DNA of 64,000 nt, taken from JAEUHQ01 sp964538915 (GTDB lineage: Bacteria > Planctomycetota > UBA1135 > UBA2386). Position 1 is the stretch's first letter; each line of letters begins with the position of its first letter. The stretch spans positions 27,393-91,392 of the forward strand of contig CAZIFB010000015.1 in assembly GCA_964538915.1 (NCBI GenBank). The letters are read 5' to 3'. The notes beneath the pieces are model-generated. The model had not been told where the DNA came from. It ran no database searches and was given only the letters and a program-made list of their open reading frames with translations. The position numbers and the translations under genes were made by a program. Shown here one piece after another: positions 45,352-53,871 of this stretch.

Positions 45352-46353
45352 ATGACCGCATTCGACCCCAACGCCGCGGCCGCTCGCGACAGCGGCATCT
45401 TCGGTCTCGACACGGCCGAGCAGGACGCGGCGATCGTACTCGTGCCGGTTCCGTTCGCAGCCACGGTCTCCTACGGCGGCGGCGCCGAGAATGGACCCGC
45501 CGCGATCCTCGCCGCGAGCCGGCAGGTCGATCTCTACGACTTCCAGTTCGGTCGCGTCTACGAGCGCGGCATCCACATGCAGGCGGTCGACCCTTCGCTG
45601 CTGCCGAGCCATGGGAAGGCGCGTGCCCTCGTCGAAGCCGAGTTGGCTGGTCGCGGTTCCAAGGGGAGCATCGACGCGATCGACGCGGCCGGCGCGCGGG
45701 TGAACGACGTCGTGCAGCGCGCGACCGCGGCGCTGTTCGAAGAAGGGCGCATCCCCGGCATCGTCGGCGGCGACCATTCGGTGCCCTTCGGCGCGATCGC
45801 GGCGGCCGGCGCGCGGTTCCCCGAACTCGGCATCCTCCACGTCGACGCGCACGCGGACCTGCGCGTCGCGTACGAGGGCTTCCAGTGGAGCCACGCATCG
45901 ATCATGGACAACGTGCTGCAGCGGGTGCCGCAGGTGAAGCGGCTCGTGCAGGTCGGCATCCGCGACTTCTGCGAACAGGAGTTCCTCGCGATCCAGCAGA
46001 GCGGCGGCCGCGTGATCACGCACTTCGACCAGGAATGGCAGCGGCGGCGCAGTCTCGGAGCGACGTTCGACTCGTTGTGCCAGGATGCAGTGAAGGCACT
46101 GCCGCGCCACGTGTGGGTCAGCTTCGACATCGACGGCCTCGACCCGTCGCTGTGCCCGCACACCGGCACGCCGGTTCCGGGCGGCCTCTCCTTCGGCGAG
46201 GCGGCGCACCTGATCGAGGCGCTCGCGCGCAGCGGGCGGCACGTCGTCGGCTTCGACGTGGTGGAAGTGGCGCCCGGTGAGGACGAGTGGGACGCGAACG
46301 TCGGGGCGCGCATCCTCTACAAACTCTGCGGCGCGGCCGTGCACTCCCGCTGA
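45352..46353 (+). CDS. ureohydrolase (agmatinase/arginase family)
   Basis: 333 residues. The three metal-binding signatures of the family are intact: GGDHSVPFG, HVDAHADLR (two Asp/His ligands) and SFDIDGLDP with a downstream GTPVPGGLSFGEA. These hold a binuclear Mn site that hydrolyses a guanidino group to urea. Overall pattern is nearer agmatinase (SpeB) than arginase, but substrate specificity within this family is not safely assigned by eye (guanidinobutyrase and proclavaminate amidinohydrolase are alternatives). ATG 45352 chosen; an upstream in-frame start adds an arginine-rich stretch. No clear Shine-Dalgarno sequence. Confidence 0.9.
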   Translation: MTAFDPNAAAARDSGIFGLDTAEQDAAIVLVPVPFAATVSYGGGAENGPAAILAASRQVDLYDFQFGRVYERGIHMQAVDPSLLPSHGKARALVEAELAGRGSKGSIDAIDAAGARVNDVVQRATAALFEEGRIPGIVGGDHSVPFGAIAAAGARFPELGILHVDAHADLRVAYEGFQWSHASIMDNVLQRVPQVKRLVQVGIRDFCEQEFLAIQQSGGRVITHFDQEWQRRRSLGATFDSLCQDAVKALPRHVWVSFDIDGLDPSLCPHTGTPVPGGLSFGEAAHLIEALARSGRHVVGFDVVEVAPGEDEWDANVGARILYKLCGAAVHSR

Positions 46354-46485
46354 TCGGAAGCCGATCCGCTTCACGATCCGCCCGCAGGATGCGCAGCCCC
46401 CGAGTCGTAGCGGGACGCAGCGCCGCGTGACGGCAAGCGCAGGTCCATGCTTGCGTGTCCGACGTGCGCGCGCGAAGGTGCAGCG

Positions 46486-47724
46486 ATGGCTGCATTGACC
46501 CTCCGCGACGCTCGCACGCGCGTGCTGGCCAGCTGCCGCGAGCCGGCGGCCGTCGAACGCGTTGCGCTGCCCGACGCGCACGGCCGCTACCTCGGCGAGG
46601 ACGTGGACTCGACGGGCCCCTGGCCTGCGACGGACCGCTCGGCGATGGACGGCTTCGCGGTGGGCGCCGGTGACTCCGGTCTCGCTGCCGGAACCCGGTG
46701 TGACGTGGTCGGTCAGAGCCTCGCCGGGAATCCGTTCGTCGGCGAACTGCCCGCCGGCAAGGCGATCCGCATCATGACCGGCGCGGTCGTCCCGTCGGGC
46801 GCCGACGCGGTCGTTCCCGTCGAGAACACGAGCGGATTCGGGTCGTCGCCGGTGACGCTCCAGGTGCCGGTGCGTCGTGGCCAGAACGTTCGTCCGCTCG
46901 GTAGCGAGCTGGCGGCGGGGCGGCGCGTCCTCGCGCGCGGCGACCGGATCGGCGCCGCGGCGATCGGCGTGCTCGCTGTGCTCGGCCGTACGATCGTCAC
47001 GGTCGCGCGGCGTCCGCGCGTCGCGATCGTCGCGACCGGCGACGAGGTCGTGCCCGTGGAAGCCGACCCGCTGCCGCACCAGGTTCGTGAGAGCAACTCG
47101 TGGGCGACCGCGGCGCAGGTGCGCGAGTGCGGTGGTGAGCCGTGGCGGCTCGGGGTTGCGCCGGACGAGCCCGCGGCGCTGCGGCGGCTCCTGCAGGAAG
47201 GTCTCGACGGCGCCTCCGTGCTCGTGACGATCGGCGGCATCAGCAAGGGCACACACGACCTCGTGCACGGCACACTCGGCGAACTCGGCGTGCGCACCGA
47301 GTTCCACGGCATCGACCTGAAGCCCGGCAAGCCGACCTACTTCGGCACCCGCGCCGCCTCGAGTGGCGCGCGCTGGGTCTTCGGCCTGCCCGGCAACCCG
47401 GCGTCGGCCTTCACGGTCTTCGACCTCCTCGTGCGACCTCTGCTCATCGCCGCGAGCGGCGGCGATCCCGGCGAGTTGCTCGCGGCGGCGCACGCCGGGG
47501 GTTCGCCGTGGGCGGCGAATTCGCGGCTGCAGGCCGTGCCCGCCCGCGCCCGAGTCGGCGCGGACGGGGTGTTCGCGGCCGAGCTGGCGCCCGCCTCACC
47601 CAGCGGTGATCCGTTCGGGCTCCTGCACCGCGACGGCTACGTGCTCGTGCCGAACCATAGCGCGTGGGCCGCAGGGACCCTCGTGCCCTTCGTCGGCGGG
47701 TCGGGCGGCGTCGCTCTGCCATGA
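46486..47724 (+). CDS. moeA: molybdopterin molybdenumtransferase
   Basis: 412 residues. Inserts molybdate into adenylylated molybdopterin. MoeA signatures: DRSAMDGFAV near residue 55, RIMTGAVVPSGADAVVPVE, RPLGSELAAGRRVLARGDRI, VAIVATGDEVV, TIGGISKGTHDL and FGLPGNPASAF. Full length and in the usual domain order. AAGG lies 8 bases before ATG 46486; another in-frame ATG at 46447 adds a Cys-containing stretch and is less likely. No other Moco gene is in the window. Stop overlaps the next start (ATGA). Confidence 0.94.
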   Translation: MAALTLRDARTRVLASCREPAAVERVALPDAHGRYLGEDVDSTGPWPATDRSAMDGFAVGAGDSGLAAGTRCDVVGQSLAGNPFVGELPAGKAIRIMTGAVVPSGADAVVPVENTSGFGSSPVTLQVPVRRGQNVRPLGSELAAGRRVLARGDRIGAAAIGVLAVLGRTIVTVARRPRVAIVATGDEVVPVEADPLPHQVRESNSWATAAQVRECGGEPWRLGVAPDEPAALRRLLQEGLDGASVLVTIGGISKGTHDLVHGTLGELGVRTEFHGIDLKPGKPTYFGTRAASSGARWVFGLPGNPASAFTVFDLLVRPLLIAASGGDPGELLAAAHAGGSPWAANSRLQAVPARARVGADGVFAAELAPASPSGDPFGLLHRDGYVLVPNHSAWAAGTLVPFVGGSGGVALP

Positions 47725-49352
47725 CGCCACCCTCCGGTCCCGCGTTGCGTGCTGCACTCTTCGGCGGCGCGGCGCTCGCCCTGGCGACGCCGCCTGCGGC
47801 GTGCCCGGGCGCCGAGTTCCTCGTCTTCGTCGGGCTCGCCGCGTGGTTCGGGGTCGCGACCGCGAGCGCGCGGCCGTTCCGCGACACGATGCTGCTCGGC
47901 TCCGTGCACATGTTGTGGTTCTCGTGGTCGGTGCACCACGCCCTCGCATCGTTCCTCGGTCCGATCGGCATGGTGCCGGCGTTCCTCGGCATCGTCGTTC
48001 TCGGCGGGCTCTACTTCGTGCTCGGCACCGTCGCGGTGCGGCGATTGCCTCGGCGCATGGCCGCGTTCGGCTTCGCCGTGATGAGCGCAGGTTCGTTCTG
48101 GCTCCGAGCGAACATGCCGGAGATCTGCTATCCCCACGGCCAGCCGTGCCATGCCTTCTGGCAGTGGCCGCTGTTGCTCGGGTCGCTTCGGCTCGGCGGC
48201 GAAGCGCTCGCGAACGTGCTGTGCGCGTGGCTCGCAGCGGCGGCCGTCGAGTGGTTGCGCAGCTGGCGGGTCGGTGAGCCCGCCTGGCGTACGAGCGTGC
48301 GGGGCGCCGTGTCCGCCGTGATCGTCGCGGTCGCCGCCACGGCCGCCGGCGGCATGCTCGTGGTGACACCGCCCGACGATGCACGCCGTTCCGTTTCGAT
48401 CGCCGCGGTCGAACCCGGGCTGCACTGCCTCGACCCGTATCTGGAGCTCGGACGGGAAGAGGCGAAGCGAAAGCACCTCGCCGTCGTGAACGAGCGCCTG
48501 ATCGAGCCGACGCGGTCGCTGCTCGGCACCGGGCCCGCGTCGGATCTCGTCTTGTGGCCGGAGTCGAGTCTGCCGCTGTGGCTCCACGGCGCCGAGGTCG
48601 AGGCCGGCAAGGTTGTGATCGAGTTGCCGCGAATCTCCGTCGACGCGCTGATCGGAACGAACGTCGAACAGGAGGAGCGCAGGCCCACGCCGGCCGCGGT
48701 TCTCTTCGACCTGCGCAACGGCCGCGCGAAGGGGTACCACGAGAAGACGTGCCTCGTGCCCGGAGGCGAGTTTCTTCCCGTGTTGCGGCGGTTGCCGACG
48801 GCGCTGCGCGAGCCCGTGTACGACCTGCTGTCGCCGTTGTTCGGCCTGCCCGCGGACTGTGTGCCCGGATCGTTGCGGCCGCCGCTCGCCCTCGCGGATG
48901 GGACGCGCTTCGGTGCCCTGCTCTGCTACGACAACGCGTACCCTGCGCCGGCGGCGGACTGCGTGGCGGGGGGTGCGCGCTTCCTGTGCGTGCTTTCGAA
49001 CGAGTCCTGGTTCCGTGGTGGCAGCGAACTGACCCAGCTCGTCGCGTCGACCGTCTGTCGCGCGGTCGAGACGTGCACGCCGCTCGTCCGGTGCACGACC
49101 GACGGTTGGACCGCGGCGGTGGGGGCGGACGGCCGTCTGCTCGCCGACCTGCCCGTCCGACCTTCGCCCGCGGCGGCGGCGCGAATTCTCCGCGTCGACC
49201 TGCCGCTCGGGGCCGGTGTGCTACCGCCGATGGCATGGTTGCGAGCCTGGTCGGGTCCCGCGGTCGGACTGGCGCTGCTGGCCGTGCTCCTGCACGCGCT
49301 CGTTGCGTGGGCTAGACTGCCTTCGACCCGAATCGTCACCAAGCCGAACTGA
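47721..49352 (+). CDS. lnt: apolipoprotein N-acyltransferase-like protein
   Basis: 543 residues: N-terminal half with six or more TM helices (ALFGGAALALATPPAACPGA, FLGIVVLGGLYFVLGTVAV), then a nitrilase-type hydrolase domain with the expected catalytic triad: Glu in LWPESSLPLW, Lys in HEKTCLVPGGEFLP, Cys in LLCYDNAYP. A last TM helix is at the C-terminus (GPAVGLALLAVLLHALVAW). This is the architecture of Lnt, which adds the third acyl chain to lipoproteins. CYDNAYP departs from the usual CYE, so a related acyltransferase is possible. Start overlaps the moeA stop. Confidence 0.87.
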   Translation: MTPPSGPALRAALFGGAALALATPPAACPGAEFLVFVGLAAWFGVATASARPFRDTMLLGSVHMLWFSWSVHHALASFLGPIGMVPAFLGIVVLGGLYFVLGTVAVRRLPRRMAAFGFAVMSAGSFWLRANMPEICYPHGQPCHAFWQWPLLLGSLRLGGEALANVLCAWLAAAAVEWLRSWRVGEPAWRTSVRGAVSAVIVAVAATAAGGMLVVTPPDDARRSVSIAAVEPGLHCLDPYLELGREEAKRKHLAVVNERLIEPTRSLLGTGPASDLVLWPESSLPLWLHGAEVEAGKVVIELPRISVDALIGTNVEQEERRPTPAAVLFDLRNGRAKGYHEKTCLVPGGEFLPVLRRLPTALREPVYDLLSPLFGLPADCVPGSLRPPLALADGTRFGALLCYDNAYPAPAADCVAGGARFLCVLSNESWFRGGSELTQLVASTVCRAVETCTPLVRCTTDGWTAAVGADGRLLADLPVRPSPAAAARILRVDLPLGAGVLPPMAWLRAWSGPAVGLALLAVLLHALVAWARLPSTRIVTKPN

Positions 49353-49389
49353 CGCGCCGGCATCGCCCGGCCGCAGGTCGAAGTGGTTC

Positions 49390-49417
49390 TTGACGGTCTC
49401 GGGCATGCAGTTAGGAT
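49390..49417 (+). promoter_or_regulatory. sigma70-type promoter
   Basis: TTGACG (49390-49395) and TAGGAT (49412-49417) with a 16-base spacer, the best housekeeping-type match in the window. A start near 49425 gives a 170-base leader for the coiled-coil gene at 49596. The leader is less GC-rich than its surroundings in places; no riboswitch class recognised. Confidence 0.6.
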
Positions 49418-49595
49418 TCCGCCGCCCTCTGCCCTCTCGCTTTGGGATGCGGTTTCTCCACGTGCGGGTCCTCCCCGTGCGGGGCAACCCACGACGTCTT
49501 CCAACCCCTCTGAACAGCTCAGTCGGAACCCTGGACGAATCGCCCTTCGCCGGAACCGACCCCGCAGATCTGCAAGTCAGGAGTCACGGATAACC

Positions 49596-50459
49596 ATGAG
49601 TCCCATCGGTCGCGTTTTCATCGTCCTCAACCTCATCGCTGCCGGCGCCTTCGTGATGTTCGCGGGCTCGCACGTGCAGACGCAGCACAACTGGAAGGCG
49701 AAGTTCACGGCGAAGGAGAAGGAGCTCGCCGACAAGACCGCTACCTTCGATGCCGAACGCGTCGGTCTCGAGAAGGACCGCAACAACTTCGAGAACGCGA
49801 AGACCGCCGCCGAGACGCAACTCGGTGAGGTGCAGGTCCGCCTCCAGCAGAAGGAGGACGAGGTCAAGCGCCAGCAGCAGATGATCGCCGCGCAGACCGC
49901 CGACCTGTCGCAGATCCGCGCGACGAACGAGACGATGAGCAGCGAAGTGAAGGCTGCCTTCAATCAGGCCAAGGCTGCCTACGAGTCCTCGATCGCGGAC
50001 CAGAAGACCCGCGACGACGCCGTCCGCGCCAAGGACACCGCCGAAGCCGAGAACCGCGGCCTGAAGGCCCAGATCGCGTCGCTGCAGGGTGACGTGCAGA
50101 ACCGGGAAGGCTCGATCGCCGACCTCAACAAGGAAGTCAGCCGCCTGAAGCTCCTGACGGCCGTCGCGCAGCAGAAGGGCTTCCTGCCCAGCATGGCCGC
50201 GCCGACGCTGGCCGGCATGGTGACGAACGCGAGCGGTCGCCTCTGCACGATCCAGGTCACGGACAACCCGGGCAAGGTCGACATCGCCGAGGAGATCGCG
50301 CGCAACCCGTTCCGCATCGCCATCTGGGATGCGTCGGGCTACAAGGGCGAAGCCGTCGCGACGCACTACGAAGCGAGCGCGAACGCGATCCTCTGCAACG
50401 TCGAACTCGTGAAGGCCGAGATCAAGCAGGGCGACAAGGCCTCGACCAAGACGCCGTGA
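49596..50459 (+). CDS. single-pass membrane protein with long coiled coil
   Basis: 287 residues. TM/signal-anchor at 7-26 (FIVLNLIAAGAFVMFAGSHV), then about 170 residues of heptad-rich coiled coil (KEKELADKTATFDAERVGLE, VRLQQKEDEVKRQQQMIAAQ), then a small C-terminal domain of about 90 residues with beta content (GRLCTIQVTDNPGKVDIAEE...AIWDASGYKGEAVATH). I do not recognise the family. It has its own promoter and is followed by a small membrane protein gene, a terminator and the mre operon. Placement suggests an envelope or morphogenesis role, without proof. Codon use is strongly biased, as in highly expressed genes. Confidence 0.82.
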   Translation: MSPIGRVFIVLNLIAAGAFVMFAGSHVQTQHNWKAKFTAKEKELADKTATFDAERVGLEKDRNNFENAKTAAETQLGEVQVRLQQKEDEVKRQQQMIAAQTADLSQIRATNETMSSEVKAAFNQAKAAYESSIADQKTRDDAVRAKDTAEAENRGLKAQIASLQGDVQNREGSIADLNKEVSRLKLLTAVAQQKGFLPSMAAPTLAGMVTNASGRLCTIQVTDNPGKVDIAEEIARNPFRIAIWDASGYKGEAVATHYEASANAILCNVELVKAEIKQGDKASTKTP

Positions 50460-50513
50460 TCCGGCCCTCCTGATCCACCGAACCTGACCCGACACCTGAC
50501 GGAGAACCGAACC

Positions 50514-50684
50514 ATGGCCAAGAAAGCCGCCAAAGCCGCCGCCGCTCCCGTTGCCGCGCCGGAGATCGAAGTGGTCAGCAAGCCGGGCCTCGGCATCGAC
50601 GAGGGCATCGTGCTGACGACCTTCTTCCTGCTGATCGGCGCGATCGTCTGCGTCTACCTCGCGAACCAGGCCTACGTGGCTTGA
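50514..50684 (+). CDS. 56-residue membrane protein
   Basis: ATG 50514 to TGA 50682-50684, GGAG 9 bases upstream. The product starts with a Lys/Ala-rich stretch (MAKKAAKAAAAPVAAPEIEV) and has one TM helix at about 34-52 (LTTFFLLIGAIVCVYLANQ). It is 54 bases after the coiled-coil gene and before a terminator, so the two form a short operon. Small and easily missed, but the ribosome binding site, hydrophobic segment and matching high-expression codon use support it. Function unknown; may associate with the coiled-coil membrane protein. Confidence 0.72.
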   Translation: MAKKAAKAAAAPVAAPEIEVVSKPGLGIDEGIVLTTFFLLIGAIVCVYLANQAYVA

Positions 50685-50730
50685 TTCGCCCGCGCTGATC
50701 GCCGCGCGCGCACGAGCGCGTGCAACTCCT

Positions 50731-50774
50731 GCGGCCCCGTCCTCGCCGATGCGATGACGGGGCCGCGGTGTTTT
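50731..50774 (+). terminator. intrinsic terminator
   Basis: GCGGCCCCGTC (50731-50741) pairs perfectly with GACGGGGCCGC (50756-50766) around a 14-base loop, followed by GGTGTTTT. It ends the coiled-coil/small membrane protein operon before mreB, whose leader (50775-50930) shows no other clear element except GGAGG five bases before the mreB start. Confidence 0.75.
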
Positions 50775-50930
50775 CCGCGGTCCTCTCGTGTGCGTGAGCG
50801 TCGAGAAGAATCCGTTGCTACCGGAGACGCGCTCGCTACGTTGCGCCTTCGCCGTTTGGTCCACGGCGCGTGTCTGCAGGTCAAGTGTGGTGTCGCCATC
50901 GCCGCGGGGCGTGGGGCGCCGGAGGGTTCC

Positions 50931-51989
50931 ATGTTCAAACCATTCGAGTGGCTGCTGAGCGGCTTCTCCGTCGATCTCGGCATCGACCTCGGAACAGCCA
51001 ATACGCTCGTCTTCGTGCGCGATCGCGGCATCGTGCTCGACGAGCCGTCGGTTGTCGCAGTGCGCAAGGGCACTACGGAAGTGCTGCTCGACGGCATGGC
51101 GGTCGGTGACGCCGCCCTCGAGTACCTCGGCCGCACACCGCCCGGGTTCCAGGCGATCCGGCCGATGAAGAGCGGCGTCATCGCCGACTTCGAGATCACC
51201 GAGAAGATGCTGCGCTACTTCATCATGAAGGCGTGCGGCGGCAAGAAGATGGTCGGGCCGCGCCTCGTCATCGCGGTGCCGTGGGGCATCACCATGGTCG
51301 AGAAGCGCGCGGTCATCGGCAGTGCGGAGCGCGCCGGCGCGCGGCGCGTCTACCTCGTCGACGAGCCGACGGCCGCGGCGATCGGCGCCGGTCTTCCCGT
51401 GCACGAACCGCGCGGGTCGATGATCGTCGACATCGGCGGCGGCACGAGTGAAGTCGCCGTGATCTCGCTCGCGAACGTCGTGATGGCCGAGTGCCTTCGT
51501 GTGGCCGGCGACGACTTCAACGACGCGATCGCCCAGTACATCCGCGGCAAGTACAACCTGCTCATCGGCGAGATCACGGCGGAGCGCCTGAAGATCGCAG
51601 CCGGCAGCTGCGTTCCGATGGAGGAGGAGATCCAGGTCGAGGTGCGCGGGCGCGACTCGCTGGTCAACCTGCCGCGCCGCGCCGTGATCTCGTCGGCCGA
51701 CGTCCGCGAAGCGCTGCAGGAGCCGGTGCGCAAGGTGATCGGCGCGATCAAGTCGGTGCTCGAGCGGACCCCGCCGGAACTCGCGTCGGACCTCATGGAC
51801 ACCGGCGTCACGCTGTGCGGCGGCGGTGCGCTGCTGCGCGGCCTGCCCGAGATGATCTCGCGTGAGACCGAACTCGACGTGCGCGTCGCCGATCGCCCGC
51901 TCGAAGCGGTCGCGCGAGGCACGGGCATCTTCCTCGAGAATCTCGAGCTCTACTCGCAGTTCCTCGAGGGCGGCGAAGACCTCGGTTAG
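50931..51989 (+). CDS. mreB: rod shape-determining actin homologue MreB
   Basis: 352 residues, normal size. Actin-fold phosphate loops and family strings: VDLGIDLGTANTLVFV, VIADFEITEKMLRYFI, VPWGITMVEKRAV, YLVDEPTAAAIGAGLPV, MIVDIGGGTSEVAVISL and VTLCGGGALLRGLPEMIS. GGAGG is 5 bases before the ATG. MreB filaments guide the elongation machinery encoded by the next four genes. Most well-known Planctomycetota have reduced or no complete rod system, so the intact cluster is informative about lineage or cell shape. Confidence 0.97.
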   Translation: MFKPFEWLLSGFSVDLGIDLGTANTLVFVRDRGIVLDEPSVVAVRKGTTEVLLDGMAVGDAALEYLGRTPPGFQAIRPMKSGVIADFEITEKMLRYFIMKACGGKKMVGPRLVIAVPWGITMVEKRAVIGSAERAGARRVYLVDEPTAAAIGAGLPVHEPRGSMIVDIGGGTSEVAVISLANVVMAECLRVAGDDFNDAIAQYIRGKYNLLIGEITAERLKIAAGSCVPMEEEIQVEVRGRDSLVNLPRRAVISSADVREALQEPVRKVIGAIKSVLERTPPELASDLMDTGVTLCGGGALLRGLPEMISRETELDVRVADRPLEAVARGTGIFLENLELYSQFLEGGEDLG

Positions 51990-52027
51990 TCGCGGCGGCG
52001 TCGTCCGGAAGCGGGCGGGAGGCAAGA

Positions 52028-53395
52028 GTGCGGCACGATCCACCAGCGTTCCCCGTCGGCCTGTACGGGATGCTGCTGTTCGCACTGTGCTGGCTCACGC
52101 TGCCCACCGTGTTCGCGCCGCTCGAGCGCTGGCTCGTCGGTGCCGCGTGCGTGCTGCCGCGAACGGTCGCGAGCTGGTGGGGCCGGCCGGCACACGCGGC
52201 CGGCGCTCCGGCGGCTGACCGCGCGCTGCGGGAGCGCGCGGCAGATCTCGAAGCCCGCACACGCTACGCCGACGTGAGCGGTGCCCGCGCGGTGTTGCCG
52301 GGCTCCTACGAGCCGGTGAGCTGTGCGGTGCGCCAGGTCGTGATGGACCAGTCGCGGCGCGCCGGCGGAGGCGTGCCCGCCGAGTTGCGTCTCGACCGAA
52401 CCTATGCGGAACTCGCCGGCTCCAGTGACCTCGTCACGAAGGGCGGCGCCCTGATCGGCTACTTGCCGACTCCTGGCGGAGGTGTTGCTGCCGACGACCG
52501 GCCGGACGACTTCGCACGAGTCGTTCTCCTCGGCCATCGATCGTCGCCGCCGGTCGGCGCCGAACTCGAGCTCGAGGACGGAGGTCGTCTCCGTCTCGTC
52601 GTTCGCGGAGCGGCCTCGATCGATCCGGCGCCGCTGCGCGCGGACCTGTGGGACGATCCGTACCGCGCCGCCCGCCTCGACCACGGCGGGCAGGTCGTGC
52701 GCACGATGGAGTTCGCCGGAGACCGCGAGGTGCCTGCGGGTCTGCTGCTCGGGCACACGCGCATCTGGGGCTACAGCGGGAACGACGACGAACCGCCCCT
52801 CACCATCGGCGTCTTCGTGGTGCCGCCCGTCGACCCACGGGCCTTGTCGCGCGTCGTCGTGTGGAAGCCGGTTGCCGATGCCGCCGCGTTGCCCGCGCCG
52901 CGCGCTGCGCGCCACCTGCCGGCGGTGGTGCGGGAGCTGCCCGGCGCCGCGAGGGGCCGCTACCTTCTCACCGCGGACGGTGCCGTTCCCGACGGCGCCG
53001 CCGTCGTGCAGCGCGGCCGCTTCCTCGGCACTGCGCGAGGGCTCGCACTGGGCGGCGGTCTCCTGCAGTCGTTCGCGGCTTCGCGGCATGCATGGTGCGT
53101 CGTGCTCCTGCCCGACGAGCCGGGTGCGCGTCCGCGCGAACTCGAAGGCACGGTCGAATCGCGCGACGCGGAACGGGTGCTGCTCCGTGTGCGCGGGGAC
53201 ACGTTCTCGGGCGCGCAGGAGCCGCTCGTCGCGGGCACGCTGTTCACGGGCAGCAACGGACCGTTCTGCCCCGCGGGACTCGCCATCGGCGAGGCGCGGC
53301 CGCACGCCGAGGCGCGCGACCTGCTCGTGGTCGACGTTCCGCCGATGACCGGTCCGATCGCCGCCGAGATCGTCGTCGACGGAGGTGCTCCGTGA
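52028..53395 (+). CDS. mreC: rod shape-determining protein MreC, enlarged
   Basis: 455 residues from GTG 52028 with GGAGG upstream; longer than the usual 280-370. N-terminal TM (LYGMLLFALCWLTLPTVF), a short helical region (ADRALRERAADLEARTRYAD), then beta-rich domains with segments such as SSDLVTKGGALIGYL and GTLFTGSNGPFCPAGLAIGE that fit MreC beta-barrels. Identification rests partly on position between mreB and mreD. The extra length appears as a duplicated or inserted beta region in the middle. Confidence 0.78.
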   Translation: MRHDPPAFPVGLYGMLLFALCWLTLPTVFAPLERWLVGAACVLPRTVASWWGRPAHAAGAPAADRALRERAADLEARTRYADVSGARAVLPGSYEPVSCAVRQVVMDQSRRAGGGVPAELRLDRTYAELAGSSDLVTKGGALIGYLPTPGGGVAADDRPDDFARVVLLGHRSSPPVGAELELEDGGRLRLVVRGAASIDPAPLRADLWDDPYRAARLDHGGQVVRTMEFAGDREVPAGLLLGHTRIWGYSGNDDEPPLTIGVFVVPPVDPRALSRVVVWKPVADAAALPAPRAARHLPAVVRELPGAARGRYLLTADGAVPDGAAVVQRGRFLGTARGLALGGGLLQSFAASRHAWCVVLLPDEPGARPRELEGTVESRDAERVLLRVRGDTFSGAQEPLVAGTLFTGSNGPFCPAGLAIGEARPHAEARDLLVVDVPPMTGPIAAEIVVDGGAP

Positions 53396-53871
53396 GGCGT
53401 TGGCTGCTCTGGTTCTTGCTCGCGCCGCACACGTTCCTCGTGTTCGGCCTGTGGCGCGACGCCGGGCTGCCCGCGGTCGATGCCTCGGTCCTGCTGTGCG
53501 TTCACCTCGCGTTCTTCGCGCAGCGCGGCACGGTGCCGTGGCTCTTGCTCGGCGCAGCGATCGGGCGCGCGATCGTCGACGAAGCCGCGTTGCCCGTGCA
53601 GATCCTCGTACTCGGTGTGCCGATCGCCGTGCTGCTGCCCTTGCGGACGTTCTTCTTCGGTCAGCGCTGGCTCTGGCAGGCGATCGCGGCCGCGGCGTGC
53701 GCCGTCGCGGTGCCGCGCCTCGCGGGGCTCTTCGGTCGCCTGTTCGATCAGCCGTCCGCCAGCTCGTCGCTCGACGCACTCGCCGTGCTGCAGGCCGCCG
53801 TGCTCGTACCGCCGTTCCTGTGGCTCCTCCGGCGCCTGCCGCCATTCGCCGGGTTCGAGGAGCGAACGTGA
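53392..53871 (+). CDS. mreD: rod shape-determining protein MreD
   Basis: 159 residues from GTG 53392, overlapping the mreC stop (GTGA), with GGAGG 6 bases upstream. Five or so TM helices (WLLWFLLAPHTFLVFGLW, LVLGVPIAVLLPLRTFFF, ALAVLQAAVLVPPFLWLL). MreD sequences are poorly conserved; the call relies on size, topology and position. Confidence 0.72.
   Translation: MRRWLLWFLLAPHTFLVFGLWRDAGLPAVDASVLLCVHLAFFAQRGTVPWLLLGAAIGRAIVDEAALPVQILVLGVPIAVLLPLRTFFFGQRWLWQAIAAAACAVAVPRLAGLFGRLFDQPSASSSLDALAVLQAAVLVPPFLWLLRRLPPFAGFEERT

Noticed and set aside
46354..46485. Possible molybdenum-cofactor riboswitch before moeA
   Set aside because: I could not find the expected multi-stem consensus; only scattered GC-rich complementarities.
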